Below, in pieces: positions 16,888 through 25,750 of a stretch of DNA of 64,000 bases (position 1 is its first letter; each line of letters begins with the position of its first letter). The translations under genes were made by a program, and so were the position numbers. The notes under the pieces were generated by a model that made no database searches, was not told the origin of the DNA, and saw only the letters and a list, made by a program, of their open reading frames with translations. This DNA comes from IMCC26077 sp964418325 (GTDB lineage: Bacteria > Actinomycetota > Actinomycetes > Nanopelagicales > Nanopelagicaceae): the NCBI GenBank assembly GCA_964418325.1, contig CAYQLC010000003.1, positions 1-64,000 on the forward strand, given 5' to 3'.

Positions 16888-17277
16888 TCAAGGAATATAA
16901 ACAAAGATGGCAGTGAGCACACCTGCGCTCACTAGCGCCTGAAACAGAATAGTGAGCGCTTTCTTTCGATCAGTTTTCTTGCTCTCTGAATCAAAGACGC
17001 GCTCCATGTCGCTAATCTTTCCGAAATTAAAGGTGCCGGCTAGGCCATAAGCGAGGCAGAACTTATTTCGCGCCTGAATAAACCCAATCGCTGAGACTAG
17101 CAATGGGAAAAAGATTGCCCATCTCGCCGATCTAGCTACCTCGTCAGCCATCAGCAGGGTGTAGCCCGAGATGACCGCAAAAACTAGTGCAGCGATTCCC
17201 ACTGTGCGTCGACGCATAATCTCGCGGGAACCAATGTTGCATACCCCTGGCACATATCCGGCTTTTGCGTCGGTCAT
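16888..17277 (-). CDS. Small actinobacterial membrane protein (CNIG...RRR type)
   Basis: A 129-residue membrane protein of unknown function. The N-terminus carries VCNIGSREIMRRRTVG (about 12-27), a pattern I associate with small uncharacterised actinobacterial membrane proteins, followed by two closely spaced hydrophobic segments (about 28-65) and a C-terminal one (about 108-127). A longer reading from 17415 is possible but would overlap the divergent oxidase; the ATG at 17277 has a TACCCT box 6 nt before it and is preferred. Confidence 0.7.
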   Translation of the reverse strand: MTDAKAGYVPGVCNIGSREIMRRRTVGIAALVFAVISGYTLLMADEVARSARWAIFFPLLVSAIGFIQARNKFCLAYGLAGTFNFGKISDMERVFDSESKKTDRKKALTILFQALVSAGVLTAIFVYIP

Positions 17278-17283
17278 GGTGAA

Positions 17284-17289
17284 AGGGTA
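17284..17289 (-). promoter_or_regulatory. -10 box deciding the start at 17277
   Basis: TACCCT on the minus strand, 6 nt before the ATG at 17277. Confidence 0.45.
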
Positions 17290-17316
17290 TGGCAATACAG
17301 AATTGACCGCATCCCA

Positions 17317-17322
17317 TAGGCT
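17317..17322 (+). promoter_or_regulatory. -10 box, leaderless start of the GlcD-like gene
   Basis: TAGGCT, 6 nt before the ATG at 17329. Confidence 0.55.
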
Positions 17323-17328
17323 AAGCGT

Positions 17329-18780
17329 ATGAATCAGATGTCGCAGGTGGCTCAAGTCGCCAACGGGGCCCCCCAATTTCCGCGCTTTAATCTGACTCAG
17401 GCGCACATCCATCATCTACAGACGCTGGCTAGTGGAGGTGTGAATACCTCGCAGGCTGCGCTCGAACAACATGGTCACGATGAATCTGCATGGCCATCGG
17501 TATTGCCAGATGCAGTTGTCTACCCGAAGAACACTAATGAAGTCTCTGCAATTCTCAAGTATTGCAATCAAGAGGGCATTCCTGTTATCCCATTTGGTGC
17601 TGGAACTTCACTCGAGGGACATATCCTCGCTTTTTATGGTGGAATCTCACTCGATCTCACTGAGTTAAACAAAATTATCGAGATTCGACCGGATGACCTG
17701 ATGGTTCGAGTTGAAGCCGGAGTACATCGGGTTGCTCTTAACGAGAAGTTGGCGCCACATGGACTTTTTTTCTCCGTTGATCCAGGCGCAGATGCCACTC
17801 TCGGTGGAATGGCCGCAACCGGAGCTGCCGGAACGACCACCGTAAGGTACGGATCAATGCGCGATAACGTCTTAGCGCTCACAGCAGTACTTGCTAATGG
17901 TGAAGTTATCCATGTTGGTCGCGGAACTAGAAAACTTTCAGCTGGATACGATCTCACTCGCTTGCTCGTTGGATCGGAAGGAACGCTTGCGGTCATTACT
18001 GAACTTACTTTGAAGTTGTATGGCACTCCCGAGAAAATGGCCGCAGCAATCGCCCGATTCCCCAATCTTCAATCAGGTGTCGAAGCGGCCACAGCAATTG
18101 TCCGCTCCGGAATTGCAATAGCGCGATGTGAATTTCTTGACCCTAATTGCATAAAAAACATCAACTCTTACTCGAATCTCTCGCTTCCAGAGAGTCCTAC
18201 TCTTTTCTTTGAATTTCACGGCAGCCCCAAAGGGGTCGAGGAGGATGCAAAATCTACTCAAGAAATCGTCGCGGAATTTGGTGGCACAGAATTTGAATGG
18301 ACCACAGATGAAGGCGCTCGGCGAAAACTGTGGGAGGCCCGCCATCACGTCCACTGGGCAAGCATTGCGGCTCACCCTGGCAAACGTGGCGTGAGCACCG
18401 ACTCGGTAGTTCCGCTCTCGCTACTCGGTGAGGCTGTTGGGATGGCTGATAAGTTCCTTACGGAAAAAGGGTACCCCTATACCGTGTTGGGCCATGTTGC
18501 TGATGGAAACTTTCATACCTTCATCATTACCGACCCAGAAAAACCCGAGCAACTCGACGATATTCGTGAGATTGCTCATGAATTGGCGGTGCGAATCATC
18601 GCAATGGGTGGAACATGTACTGGCGAACATGGCATTGGTGCCGGAAAGATTGATGCGCTAGTAGAAGAGACAGGTCAAGGCGCCATTGATGTGATGCTTG
18701 GCATCAAGAACTTCTTCGACCCCAATCACATTCTCAATCCTGGCAAGATTCTTCATAACACAGCGCCGAGATGTAACTGA
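17329..18780 (+). CDS. FAD-linked D-lactate/glycolate dehydrogenase (GlcD/Dld type)
   Basis: A 483-residue flavoprotein of the vanillyl-alcohol-oxidase superfamily. The FAD-binding half contains IPVIPFGAGTSLEGH (about 84-98) and GGMAATGAAGT; the C-terminal half contains GHVADGNFH and GTCTGEHGIGAGK, both diagnostic for the D-lactate dehydrogenase (cytochrome)/GlcD group. It should oxidise D-lactate, glycolate or a similar 2-hydroxyacid and pass electrons to quinone or cytochrome. No glcE or glcF is adjacent, so it likely works alone, as Dld1 does. Confidence 0.92.
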   Translation: MNQMSQVAQVANGAPQFPRFNLTQAHIHHLQTLASGGVNTSQAALEQHGHDESAWPSVLPDAVVYPKNTNEVSAILKYCNQEGIPVIPFGAGTSLEGHILAFYGGISLDLTELNKIIEIRPDDLMVRVEAGVHRVALNEKLAPHGLFFSVDPGADATLGGMAATGAAGTTTVRYGSMRDNVLALTAVLANGEVIHVGRGTRKLSAGYDLTRLLVGSEGTLAVITELTLKLYGTPEKMAAAIARFPNLQSGVEAATAIVRSGIAIARCEFLDPNCIKNINSYSNLSLPESPTLFFEFHGSPKGVEEDAKSTQEIVAEFGGTEFEWTTDEGARRKLWEARHHVHWASIAAHPGKRGVSTDSVVPLSLLGEAVGMADKFLTEKGYPYTVLGHVADGNFHTFIITDPEKPEQLDDIREIAHELAVRIIAMGGTCTGEHGIGAGKIDALVEETGQGAIDVMLGIKNFFDPNHILNPGKILHNTAPRCN

Positions 18781-18805
18781 GTGCAACCGGCCTAATTGTG
18801 CGGCG

Positions 18806-19879
18806 TTAAGTTTGCGATTTTTGTAACGCTAAATCCATGTCGCTCCACAAATCCTCGACATGTTCAATGCCTACCGAAACTCGAATGAGATTCTCTGGAA
18901 CCTCGACTGGTTCATCGCCATGACGGCGCCGGCGCTCCCATAGCGATTCAACTCCCCCCAAACTGGTTGCATAAGACCAAATCTTCGACGAGTTACAGGC
19001 CTTATCTGCGGCGCGAGCGCCACCTTTCACTTCGATGGAGATCATGAAACCAAAACCTGGATACCGCACCTTCTCTATTGCTGAATGATTCTGCAGCCGC
19101 TCGACGAGAATTTTTGCGCTCTGCTCTGCTTGGAAGAAGCGAAGTGGGAAGGTACGTAAACCCCGCAAGGCCAACCAAGCTTCGAATGGACCGGCATTTG
19201 CACCGGAATCCTTCCGATATGACATAAGTTTCTCAAAGAGCTCATCAGAGTTCGTTACTGCCGTTCCCAAGACGACATCGCTATGCCCAGATAGCGCTTT
19301 GGTTAATGAGTGCACAACGACATCGGCGCCAAGCTTCAATGGTTGCTGCCGAAGTGGAGTTGCAAAGGTGTTGTCCACCGCAACAAGCACACCACGCGCC
19401 TTCGCTTCACGAATGAGCGTGCTCACATCGGCAATAGTCAGTAATGGATTAACTGGCGATTCAAAAAAGAGCATTGCGGCGCCATCGAGAGCAGCGATAA
19501 CCGATTGCGTATCATTGATATCAACCCAGCGGATACGCAGACGATTATTTGCCTCTAATTTCCGTAATTGCACGAAGGTATTCATATAACCGGCAGTCGG
19601 TGCAACCACTACTCCACCCGCCGGAATCAAATCAAATGTGGCGGAGATCGCCGACATTCCCGATGAGAAAACTAGAGCGCGTCCCTCTTCCAGCGCTCCG
19701 AGCACTGACTCCAAATCTTTCCAGGTGTCGTTATCTGAACGGCCGTAGATGTATTCACCGCCAGCACGAAATGTGGTCGAGACTGCAATGCCACCAATGA
19801 TTGCTCCACCCGGCTCACGCTCTGGACGTCCTTGTTGGACAACCTGTGTCTCAGGGCGTAATGGGCTCTGCTCAACCAT
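18806..19879 (-). CDS. Cystathionine gamma-synthase-type trans-sulfuration enzyme
   Basis: A Cys/Met metabolism PLP enzyme of 357 residues, slightly short for the family. Features: TTFRAGGEYIYGRSDNDTW near the substrate site, FSSGMSAISA (71-80), VAVDNTF and the Schiff-base Lys194 in VVHSLTKALSGHSD. It most resembles cystathionine gamma-synthases, which join activated homoserine and cysteine, but gamma- and beta-lyases share these motifs. The MalY-type lyase two genes upstream could do the next step to homocysteine. The ATG at 19879 has its own TACCCT box. Confidence 0.9.
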   Translation of the reverse strand: MVEQSPLRPETQVVQQGRPEREPGGAIIGGIAVSTTFRAGGEYIYGRSDNDTWKDLESVLGALEEGRALVFSSGMSAISATFDLIPAGGVVVAPTAGYMNTFVQLRKLEANNRLRIRWVDINDTQSVIAALDGAAMLFFESPVNPLLTIADVSTLIREAKARGVLVAVDNTFATPLRQQPLKLGADVVVHSLTKALSGHSDVVLGTAVTNSDELFEKLMSYRKDSGANAGPFEAWLALRGLRTFPLRFFQAEQSAKILVERLQNHSAIEKVRYPGFGFMISIEVKGGARAADKACNSSKIWSYATSLGGVESLWERRRRHGDEPVEVPENLIRVSVGIEHVEDLWSDMDLALQKSQT

Positions 19880-19885
19880 GTCAGA

Positions 19886-19891
19886 AGGGTA
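19886..19891 (-). promoter_or_regulatory. -10 box, leaderless start of the cystathionine synthase gene
   Basis: TACCCT on the minus strand, 6 nt before the ATG at 19879; it lies in the 19-base gap after the oxidoreductase gene. Confidence 0.5.
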
Positions 19892-19898
19892 CTAGAGA

Positions 19899-21434
19899 CT
19901 AGCCTCTGTTTATCAGCGCAAGAGCGGCATTATGTCCAGCGATCCCACTTACGCCACCGCCACGTTTGGCGCTAGCGCCGCCAATAAAAATATTTGCGTG
20001 TTGCGTTTCACTCCCCCAATTTCCTTCGCTTTCCTTGGTGGCAAATGGCATTGAGAGGTCTGCATGAAAGATATTTCCACGAGGTAAGTCAAGTTCCTCT
20101 TCTAGGTCTAGCGGATTTTTCACTTCAAGACAGGCTCGACCATCCGAATCATAAGCGAGCACCTCTTCAAGAGGCTCTTCAAGATAAGTGTTAATTCCAG
20201 CAATAAGGCGCTCAGTTGCCTTTGCTGTATTTATTTGACGTTTATCCTCAAAGAGTTTAGCTGGTGTATGAAAAGCAAAGAGCGTCAGGGTATGAAGTCC
20301 AGAGCCACCGACAATAGAAGGATCGGTTAGTGAGTGGCAATACACTTCGGATGGAATCACTTGAGGTAAGGATCCTGCAGCAGCTAATCTGTATGCAGAT
20401 TCAAGTTGGATAGCGCTCTCATCGATGTGAAAAGTACCGGCAAACGCGACCTGCGGGTCGATTCCGCTTTTTAATAGAGGTAATTTCTTCAGCAACATAT
20501 TTATCTTTATTTGAGAACCATCTCGACGTTCAGGCGCCTTTTCTCCTAATAAGCGCGAGAGAGATCTATCATCTGCAGCCCAAATCAGATCCGAACACGA
20601 ATATGTGGCGCCATCGCTCGTCGTTAGATTAAAACCGCCCGCATCGCCATCAAGTCCATCGATACGTTCACCCAAGATAATGTGAACGCTAGCTTCTCGC
20701 GCAGCACGTTCTAATTCGATTACTAGTGCACCCATTCCTCCTTGAGGAACTCGCCACTCGCCGGTGCCATTTCCTATCACGTGATAGAGGAAACAGATAT
20801 TGGCCTGAAGGTCATCTACCGAGGAAAAGGTGCCGACCAATGCATCAGTGAGTACGACTCCACGAACAACGTCGTCGTGAAATCGATTCGAAACGGTCAT
20901 GCCAATAGCCTGTTCGAATAGCTCGTGCCATAAATGCTTATCATCAAATCCTGACTTAATGACCTGCTCGTTTCGTAGGGGTTCAAGAAGAGTTGGCGCA
21001 AGGTACTGAGCCAATCTCTCAATCCGACCATAAAAATCTCGCCAAGACTCGAAGTCAGAATGAGAACCGGTAATTTTGCGAAAGGATTCTTGGGTAGCAG
21101 GGCCGAGGTTTCGCTCTACCAGTAAGCCCAAATGTTCATTGTTCTGGCTGACTGGCGTGTACGAGGAAACTTTTCGCGAGAGGGTCTGAAAGTTCAATCT
21201 CAAATCGCTTTTAATCTGATCTGGAAAGAGCGAAACAAGGTAGGAGTATCTGGAAAGTCGAACAGGAAACTCTGGAAAGGCCTGATAACTAATAGAAGCT
21301 CCACCAAGGGCGGTGCGCGCTTCAATCAGCGCAACTTTCTTCCCCGCTTTTGCCAAATAAGTAGCAGCGACAAGCCCGTTGTGGCCACCGCCGACGACTA
21401 TCACATCAAAATCAGGCCGTACTACTCCAGCCAT
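19899..21434 (-). CDS. FAD-dependent oxidoreductase, phytoene desaturase-like (PYROXD2-like)
   Basis: A 511-residue flavoprotein. The N-terminal dinucleotide fold reads VIVVGGGHNGLVAATYLAKAG (about 11-31) with EARTALGGAS following; near the C-terminus the FAD contact GGVSGIAGHNAAL is clear. The closest group by eye is the CrtI-related PYROXD2-like set, not a true carotenoid desaturase, and no crt gene is near. Substrate unknown. It overlaps the malY-like gene by 13 bases and ends the TerC-SDR-MalY transcription unit. Confidence 0.85.
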   Translation of the reverse strand: MAGVVRPDFDVIVVGGGHNGLVAATYLAKAGKKVALIEARTALGGASISYQAFPEFPVRLSRYSYLVSLFPDQIKSDLRLNFQTLSRKVSSYTPVSQNNEHLGLLVERNLGPATQESFRKITGSHSDFESWRDFYGRIERLAQYLAPTLLEPLRNEQVIKSGFDDKHLWHELFEQAIGMTVSNRFHDDVVRGVVLTDALVGTFSSVDDLQANICFLYHVIGNGTGEWRVPQGGMGALVIELERAAREASVHIILGERIDGLDGDAGGFNLTTSDGATYSCSDLIWAADDRSLSRLLGEKAPERRDGSQIKINMLLKKLPLLKSGIDPQVAFAGTFHIDESAIQLESAYRLAAAGSLPQVIPSEVYCHSLTDPSIVGGSGLHTLTLFAFHTPAKLFEDKRQINTAKATERLIAGINTYLEEPLEEVLAYDSDGRACLEVKNPLDLEEELDLPRGNIFHADLSMPFATKESEGNWGSETQHANIFIGGASAKRGGGVSGIAGHNAALALINRG

Positions 21435-22573
21435 GGCGCGATTCTCACGACTGCCTCTTCAAGAATCTCGGGCGAAGTCGCAAAATTCAATCGAGCATGA
21501 TGAGCTCCACCACTTCCAAATGGAATTCCGGAACTCACCGCAACTCGCGCTTTCTCTAGCAACTCTAATGCCGGATCTTCTCCTAATTTGGTGCCGCTGA
21601 AATCAATCCAAGATAGGTAGCTATTTCGTGGTTTGGAAATTACTATATGTGGCCAATGTTTGGAGACCAGATCAGCAAATAATTGAGAGCTTTCCTCAAT
21701 AGTTGCAATAGCGCTATCAAGCCATTCATCGCACTCAGAGAAGGCAACAACGTGGGAAACCGCTCCGATGAGTGATGCTCGATGGCGAATTCCCTTGACT
21801 AACGGCTCTAACTTTTCATGAAGCTCGGGGTTCTCAGTGAAAAAAATCGAGCACTTCAAGCCCGCCAAATTCCACGATTTACTGGCTGAAGTCAACGTAA
21901 TTACTTGGTGTCGAGCATCATCGCTAACTTTCCCGAAAGGAACGAAGTTCTCACCTCGATAAGTCAATGGTGCGTGAATTTCATCGCTAAGAATAATCAC
22001 TCCATACTTGCGGGCCAGGGCTGCGATTTTCTCAAGTTCTATGGAAGTAAAAATTAAACCCAGAGGATTATGGGGACTGGAGATGATGAAAAACTTTACG
22101 CCACCTGCGAACTCTCGTTCCAGACTCTCGAAATCAATCGAGTAATTGATTCCATCTTTAAGGAGCGGAACTTCCACAATAGGAAAATCAATCTCTTTCG
22201 TCCAATTGTAGAAGGCCGGATAAATCGGCGGCATAACTACCACTCGATCCCCTTGTTTTCCCAATGTCCGCAAAATCTCAATCGTGGCGACGCCAACGTC
22301 TGTTGCGATTCGCACCAAATCTGGATTGACTTGCCAATCCCAGCGACGTTGAGCAAATCCAGCGAAAGCTTCGCCAAGTTCAGGAAACTTGCCGAGGTAG
22401 CCAGTATCAGATTTCTGCATCATCTTCGAGACAGCTTCGGTGATTGGTGCAGCTATCGAATAATCCATTTCAGCAACTGGTAGTGGTAAAACGTCCGGAT
22501 CATATTCGCGCCATTTAGTGCTTTTTCGGTTTCGTAATTCTTGGAGCGCTGGAACTGTTAACTTTGGACTCAT
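21422..22573 (-). CDS. MalY/PatB-type cystathionine beta-lyase (C-S lyase)
   Basis: A 383-residue fold-type I PLP enzyme. LPLPVAEMDY (about 29-38) is typical of MalY/PatB, SPHNPLG (166-172) and SDEIHAPL (196-203) contact PLP, and Lys232 in SASKSWNLAG is the Schiff-base lysine. The family splits cystathionine to homocysteine, pyruvate and ammonia, consistent with the nearby cystathionine gamma-synthase. Its ATG overlaps the stop of the SDR gene (ATGA). Confidence 0.92.
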   Translation of the reverse strand: MSPKLTVPALQELRNRKSTKWREYDPDVLPLPVAEMDYSIAAPITEAVSKMMQKSDTGYLGKFPELGEAFAGFAQRRWDWQVNPDLVRIATDVGVATIEILRTLGKQGDRVVVMPPIYPAFYNWTKEIDFPIVEVPLLKDGINYSIDFESLEREFAGGVKFFIISSPHNPLGLIFTSIELEKIAALARKYGVIILSDEIHAPLTYRGENFVPFGKVSDDARHQVITLTSASKSWNLAGLKCSIFFTENPELHEKLEPLVKGIRHRASLIGAVSHVVAFSECDEWLDSAIATIEESSQLFADLVSKHWPHIVISKPRNSYLSWIDFSGTKLGEDPALELLEKARVAVSSGIPFGSGGAHHARLNFATSPEILEEAVVRIAPWLE

Positions 22574-23322
22574 TCGTTAATAACCCTATGCACCTTATGT
22601 TGCGCAGCTTGCGCTACTGGCCTAATCGTCATCGAGTCAACATTGAAATGCTTAGGGAGCATAACGCTCCACCTGATTGCTTCAGCTACGTCACCATCGG
22701 TAAGCGGCTTTTCGACCCCTGCATAAATCTTAGCCGCACGTTCACTATCGCCAGAGAATCGTGTGAGTGCGAACTCGTCGGTTTTTACCATGCCAGGGGC
22801 AATCTCAGTGACTCGGATGGGCAAGCCACTTAATTCCAAGCGGAGTGTTCGCGCAAGTGCAACCTCACCATGTTTAGCGGCAACATACGAACCACCATTT
22901 TCGTAGGCAATCTGACCTGCAGTCGAGGTAATAATCACCAGGTGTCCTTTGCCATGGTGGACCATAAGTGGAGTTAACGCCTTGATACAGCGGACTGATC
23001 CAACAACATTCACATCATAAGTTTTCATCCACACTTCAGGATCAGAGGAAATGACCGTGTCAAAATCGAAGGCCCCGCCAGCATTACAGACCAATACCTC
23101 TACCGGCTTACCTTGAAGGTGATTAGCCAGCCTCTGAACATCATCGTTAGAGGTCACATCAATTCTCAGCGCTTCAATATTTGGATTTTTCATAGAGAGC
23201 TCTTGAAGGCGCTCTTCTCGACGAGCGACCGCCACAACGTGATAGCCATGCTCCGCTAGCAATGCGGCGGTGGCAGAACCAATGCCGCTACTTGCTCCTG
23301 TAACTACCGCAACTGGCTTCAT
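22570..23322 (-). CDS. Short-chain dehydrogenase/reductase (YdfG-like)
   Basis: A 250-residue NADP-type SDR. TGASSGIG (8-15) binds the cofactor, CNAGG (79-83) is conserved, and the catalytic set is Ser133, Tyr146 and Lys150 (YVAAK). It resembles the YdfG group acting on serine and 3-hydroxy acids, but the substrate is not fixed by sequence. It overlaps terC upstream and the malY-like gene downstream by four bases each, so it is translated within one unit. Confidence 0.9.
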   Translation of the reverse strand: MKPVAVVTGASSGIGSATAALLAEHGYHVVAVARREERLQELSMKNPNIEALRIDVTSNDDVQRLANHLQGKPVEVLVCNAGGAFDFDTVISSDPEVWMKTYDVNVVGSVRCIKALTPLMVHHGKGHLVIITSTAGQIAYENGGSYVAAKHGEVALARTLRLELSGLPIRVTEIAPGMVKTDEFALTRFSGDSERAAKIYAGVEKPLTDGDVAEAIRWSVMLPKHFNVDSMTIRPVAQAAQHKVHRVINE

Positions 23323-24227
23323 GCATTCTCCTGCTTATCTGGAACGGGTTTAGTAAGGCTAATCAGCGATGTGACGGCAAGTGAGGCAACGATAACGCCC
23401 AAACTGACCGCTAGTGAAATCTCAGGAATTTTGAATGCCCCAATATTGTGTATGCCAATCCCATGAAGCGCTTCAATGATGAGTTTAATCCCAATAAATC
23501 CAAGGATGATTGCCAATCCTTTGGATAGATAGACCAACCGATTAAGGAAGTCACCGAGAAGGAAATAGAGTTGCCGTAATCCCATAAGTGCAAATGCGTT
23601 AGCGGTAAAGACGATGTAAGGATCTTTAGTCAAACCAAAAATTGCAGGAATTGAATCCAGTGCAAAGAGCAGGTCAGTTGTTCCAACCGCAACTAAAGCG
23701 ACCGTGAATGGAGTGGCACCTCGTGCAGCGAGCGTCTTAATCATGCGCGATTCTTGCCAATCATTCGTTTCATCTTCATCTTTAGCCAAGTGCCAGGCGG
23801 TGTATAACAAAAACGCACCGAATAAAAAGAAAATTGCCACGAAGCGATGAATAAGCGCGGCACCAGCGGCAATGAAAGCCCCCCGGAGAATCAGAGCCAG
23901 GATGATTCCAATCAAGAGCACCAACTGTGCTTTCTCTTTGCTGATCTTCAGTCGAGCTAAAATAATGATAAAGACAAAGACATTGTCGATAGATAGAGAG
24001 TACTCAGTGAGCCAGCCGGCAAAGAATTCTGAACGGGCCTGCGGACTCTCCCAGCCACCTAAGGTCCAACCAAAGAGAATTGCCGCTGCGACGTAGAAAA
24101 TCGTCCATAAACCAGCCTCTCTAGTACTGGTCTCCTGGTTCCTTCGTTTAATTGCAAGAAGGAGATCGAGAAGGAGTACTCCAACCAATGCCCCAATGGT
24201 GATGAGCCAAATTGAGCCAGAGGTCAT
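23319..24227 (-). CDS. TerC/Alx-family membrane protein
   Basis: A 302-residue integral membrane protein with about eight to nine helices and the TerC signatures: EYSLSIDNVFVF (about 90-101) and DLLFALDSIPAIFG (about 185-198), whose Asp residues sit in the membrane and are thought to bind metal. Members export manganese or help load metals onto secreted enzymes. A strong AGGAGAAG ribosome site precedes the ATG, with a possible TATGACT -10 element just before it. It leads the TerC-SDR-MalY-oxidoreductase unit. Confidence 0.93.
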   Translation of the reverse strand: MTSGSIWLITIGALVGVLLLDLLLAIKRRNQETSTREAGLWTIFYVAAAILFGWTLGGWESPQARSEFFAGWLTEYSLSIDNVFVFIIILARLKISKEKAQLVLLIGIILALILRGAFIAAGAALIHRFVAIFFLFGAFLLYTAWHLAKDEDETNDWQESRMIKTLAARGATPFTVALVAVGTTDLLFALDSIPAIFGLTKDPYIVFTANAFALMGLRQLYFLLGDFLNRLVYLSKGLAIILGFIGIKLIIEALHGIGIHNIGAFKIPEISLAVSLGVIVASLAVTSLISLTKPVPDKQENA

Positions 24228-24268
24228 GAGCGCTTCTCCTAGTCATAGCTAACGACGTTCCGGTAAGC

Positions 24269-24676
24269 CTACTTCTTCTCCAGGACCAACGAGACTGAAT
24301 TGATGCACCATCGCTCATCTGTTGGCGTGGAATAGCCCTCACCCTCAAAGACATGACCCAAATGTGAGCCACAATTCGCGCAACGCACCTCAGTCCGGAC
24401 TCGCCCAAGCGAATGATCGGGTATCAACTCAACGGCATCCTCAGCGCTGGGCTGGTAGAAAGAGGGCCAACCACAACCAGAGTGAAACTTATGCTCACTT
24501 CTGAACAATTCGGCGCTACACGCCTTGCAACGATAGACACCTACGCTCTCTTCGTCTGTGTATTCTCCGCTAAAGGGCGCTTCTGTCGCAGCTCTGCGTA
24601 GCACATTGAAAGAGAGATTATCTAGCCGTTTTTTCAATTCACTCTCATCAACCGGATGTGGATACTCCTTCACCAT
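24269..24676 (-). CDS. msrB: Peptide-methionine (R)-S-oxide reductase
   Basis: Repairs methionine-R-sulfoxide in proteins. The 135 residues contain the two CxxC zinc pairs (Cys50/53 and Cys99/102), the HSGCGWPSF substrate loop (65-73) and catalytic Cys124 in RWCINSVSL; the usual NSASLRF tail reads NSVSLVLE here. The ATG at 24674-24676 overlaps the msrA stop (TGATG), so the two repair enzymes are coupled. A longer reading upstream merely overlaps msrA in another frame. Confidence 0.94.
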   Translation of the reverse strand: MVKEYPHPVDESELKKRLDNLSFNVLRRAATEAPFSGEYTDEESVGVYRCKACSAELFRSEHKFHSGCGWPSFYQPSAEDAVELIPDHSLGRVRTEVRCANCGSHLGHVFEGEGYSTPTDERWCINSVSLVLEKK

Positions 24677-25218
24677 CACTGCACCACATTTACAGGAAAG
24701 GCAACCCCGGTGGTGGCGTGACAGTCGTAACCATCTGGGTTCTTCTCCAAATATTTTTGGTGATACTCCTCGGCATCCCAAAATTCTGAAGCTTGGGTGA
24801 TCTCAGTAGTTATTGGATCGAATCCCAACCGGGTTAGCTCATCCTGATAAACATCTTTGCTGCGCAACGCTGTCGCACGTTGCTCTTGATCCACATAGAA
24901 GATCGCACTTCGATACTGGGTGCCAATATCGTTCCCCTGGCGATTTAACGTTGTTGGATCATGCATCTGCCAAAACTCCACGAGAAGTTCCTCATAGGAA
25001 ATCTTGCTTGCCTCGAACTCGACTTTGACTATTTCGGCATGCCCAGTCGTTCCGCTACACACCTGCTTGTAGGTTGGGTTAGCCGAACTTCCACCCATAT
25101 ATCCAACACGCGTGGAGATAACGCCATCCATCTGCCAAAAGCGACGTTCGGCTCCCCAAAAACATCCCGTTGCAAAGTAAGCAGTCGTTGCCATTTCTTT
25201 ATTATCATCAGCGCCCAT
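24676..25218 (-). CDS. msrA: Peptide-methionine (S)-S-oxide reductase
   Basis: Repairs methionine-S-sulfoxide. From the ATG at 25218 the protein has 180 residues with catalytic Cys19 in GCFWGAE, the GHAEIV motif and QYRSAIF; a C-terminal Cys in GYDCHATTG may act in recycling. The upstream reading to 25296 would run into the structured element at 25282-25328 and is disfavoured; ATG 25194 is a second candidate. A GGGGAAG site lies before 25218. msrA leads the msrA-msrB unit and has a leader of at least 60 bases. Confidence 0.93.
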   Translation of the reverse strand: MGADDNKEMATTAYFATGCFWGAERRFWQMDGVISTRVGYMGGSSANPTYKQVCSGTTGHAEIVKVEFEASKISYEELLVEFWQMHDPTTLNRQGNDIGTQYRSAIFYVDQEQRATALRSKDVYQDELTRLGFDPITTEITQASEFWDAEEYHQKYLEKNPDGYDCHATTGVAFPVNVVQ

Positions 25219-25281
25219 ATCCCTATCTTCCCCATCTTCACCTGAATCGGCAAAGTATTGTTGCGCTGGCCTCCATCGACA

Positions 25282-25328
25282 GCCCCCGTCGCTCAAGGAA
25301 TCGAGCGCCTCCCACCGGAGACGGGTGC
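25282..25328 (-). promoter_or_regulatory. Candidate structured leader RNA (three-way junction) before msrA
   Basis: Bases 25282-25289 pair with 25321-25328 (7 of 8), 25290-25294 pair with 25303-25307 (5 of 5) and 25309-25312 pair with 25317-25320 (4 of 4). Only base 25308 is unpaired at the junction. It lies 64-110 nt before the msrA start and upstream of the likely whiB1 promoter, so it belongs to the msrA leader if transcribed. I do not recognise it as a known riboswitch. Confidence 0.35.
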
Positions 25329-25404
25329 ATTAGCGCGAATCTTGTGAGAGGAATTACCCCTGTCTTCCTTGTTACTAGCCCGGTAAGCAGGGAGAATAGA
25401 GCTG

Positions 25405-25434
25405 TTGCGAATACCGCTTTCGTAGCCTTATTTT
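25405..25434 (+). promoter_or_regulatory. Likely whiB1 promoter
   Basis: TTGCGA (25405-25410) and TATTTT (25429-25434) are 18 bases apart, giving a leader of about 25 bases that contains the AAGGGGG ribosome site of whiB1. Confidence 0.45.
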
Positions 25435-25465
25435 CATCTGACAACTCACACGCAAGGGGGCGGCC

Positions 25466-25750
25466 ATGGACTGGCGACATCGCTCTGCGTGTCGAGATGA
25501 AGATCCAGAACTCTTCTTTCCGGTAGGCAATACCGGCCCGGCAATCCAACAAATCGAGGAGGCAAAGAAGGTCTGCAATCGGTGTTTGGTTATTAACGAA
25601 TGCCTCAAATGGGCATTGGAGAGTGGCCAAGAGGCGGGAGTATGGGGTGGGCTGTCAGAGGATGAACGCCGCGCCCTGAAGCGACGTGCAGCTCGTAATC
25701 GCGCTCGAGGTATAGAAAGCCCAAATCCTTACGAGATCAATCAGCAATAA
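25466..25750 (+). CDS. whiB1: WhiB1-type [4Fe-4S] transcription regulator
   Basis: A 94-residue WhiB protein. Four cysteines (9, 37, 40, 46) hold the nitric-oxide-sensitive cluster, GVWGG (58-62) forms the turn that contacts the sigma factor, and the basic tail KRRAARNRAR binds DNA. Assignment to WhiB1 rests on sequence and on the gene order whiB1-pdtaS, as Rv3219-Rv3220c in M. tuberculosis. It has its own promoter and strong ribosome site, and its 3' end overlaps the convergent pdtaS by ten bases. Confidence 0.92.
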   Translation: MDWRHRSACRDEDPELFFPVGNTGPAIQQIEEAKKVCNRCLVINECLKWALESGQEAGVWGGLSEDERRALKRRAARNRARGIESPNPYEINQQ

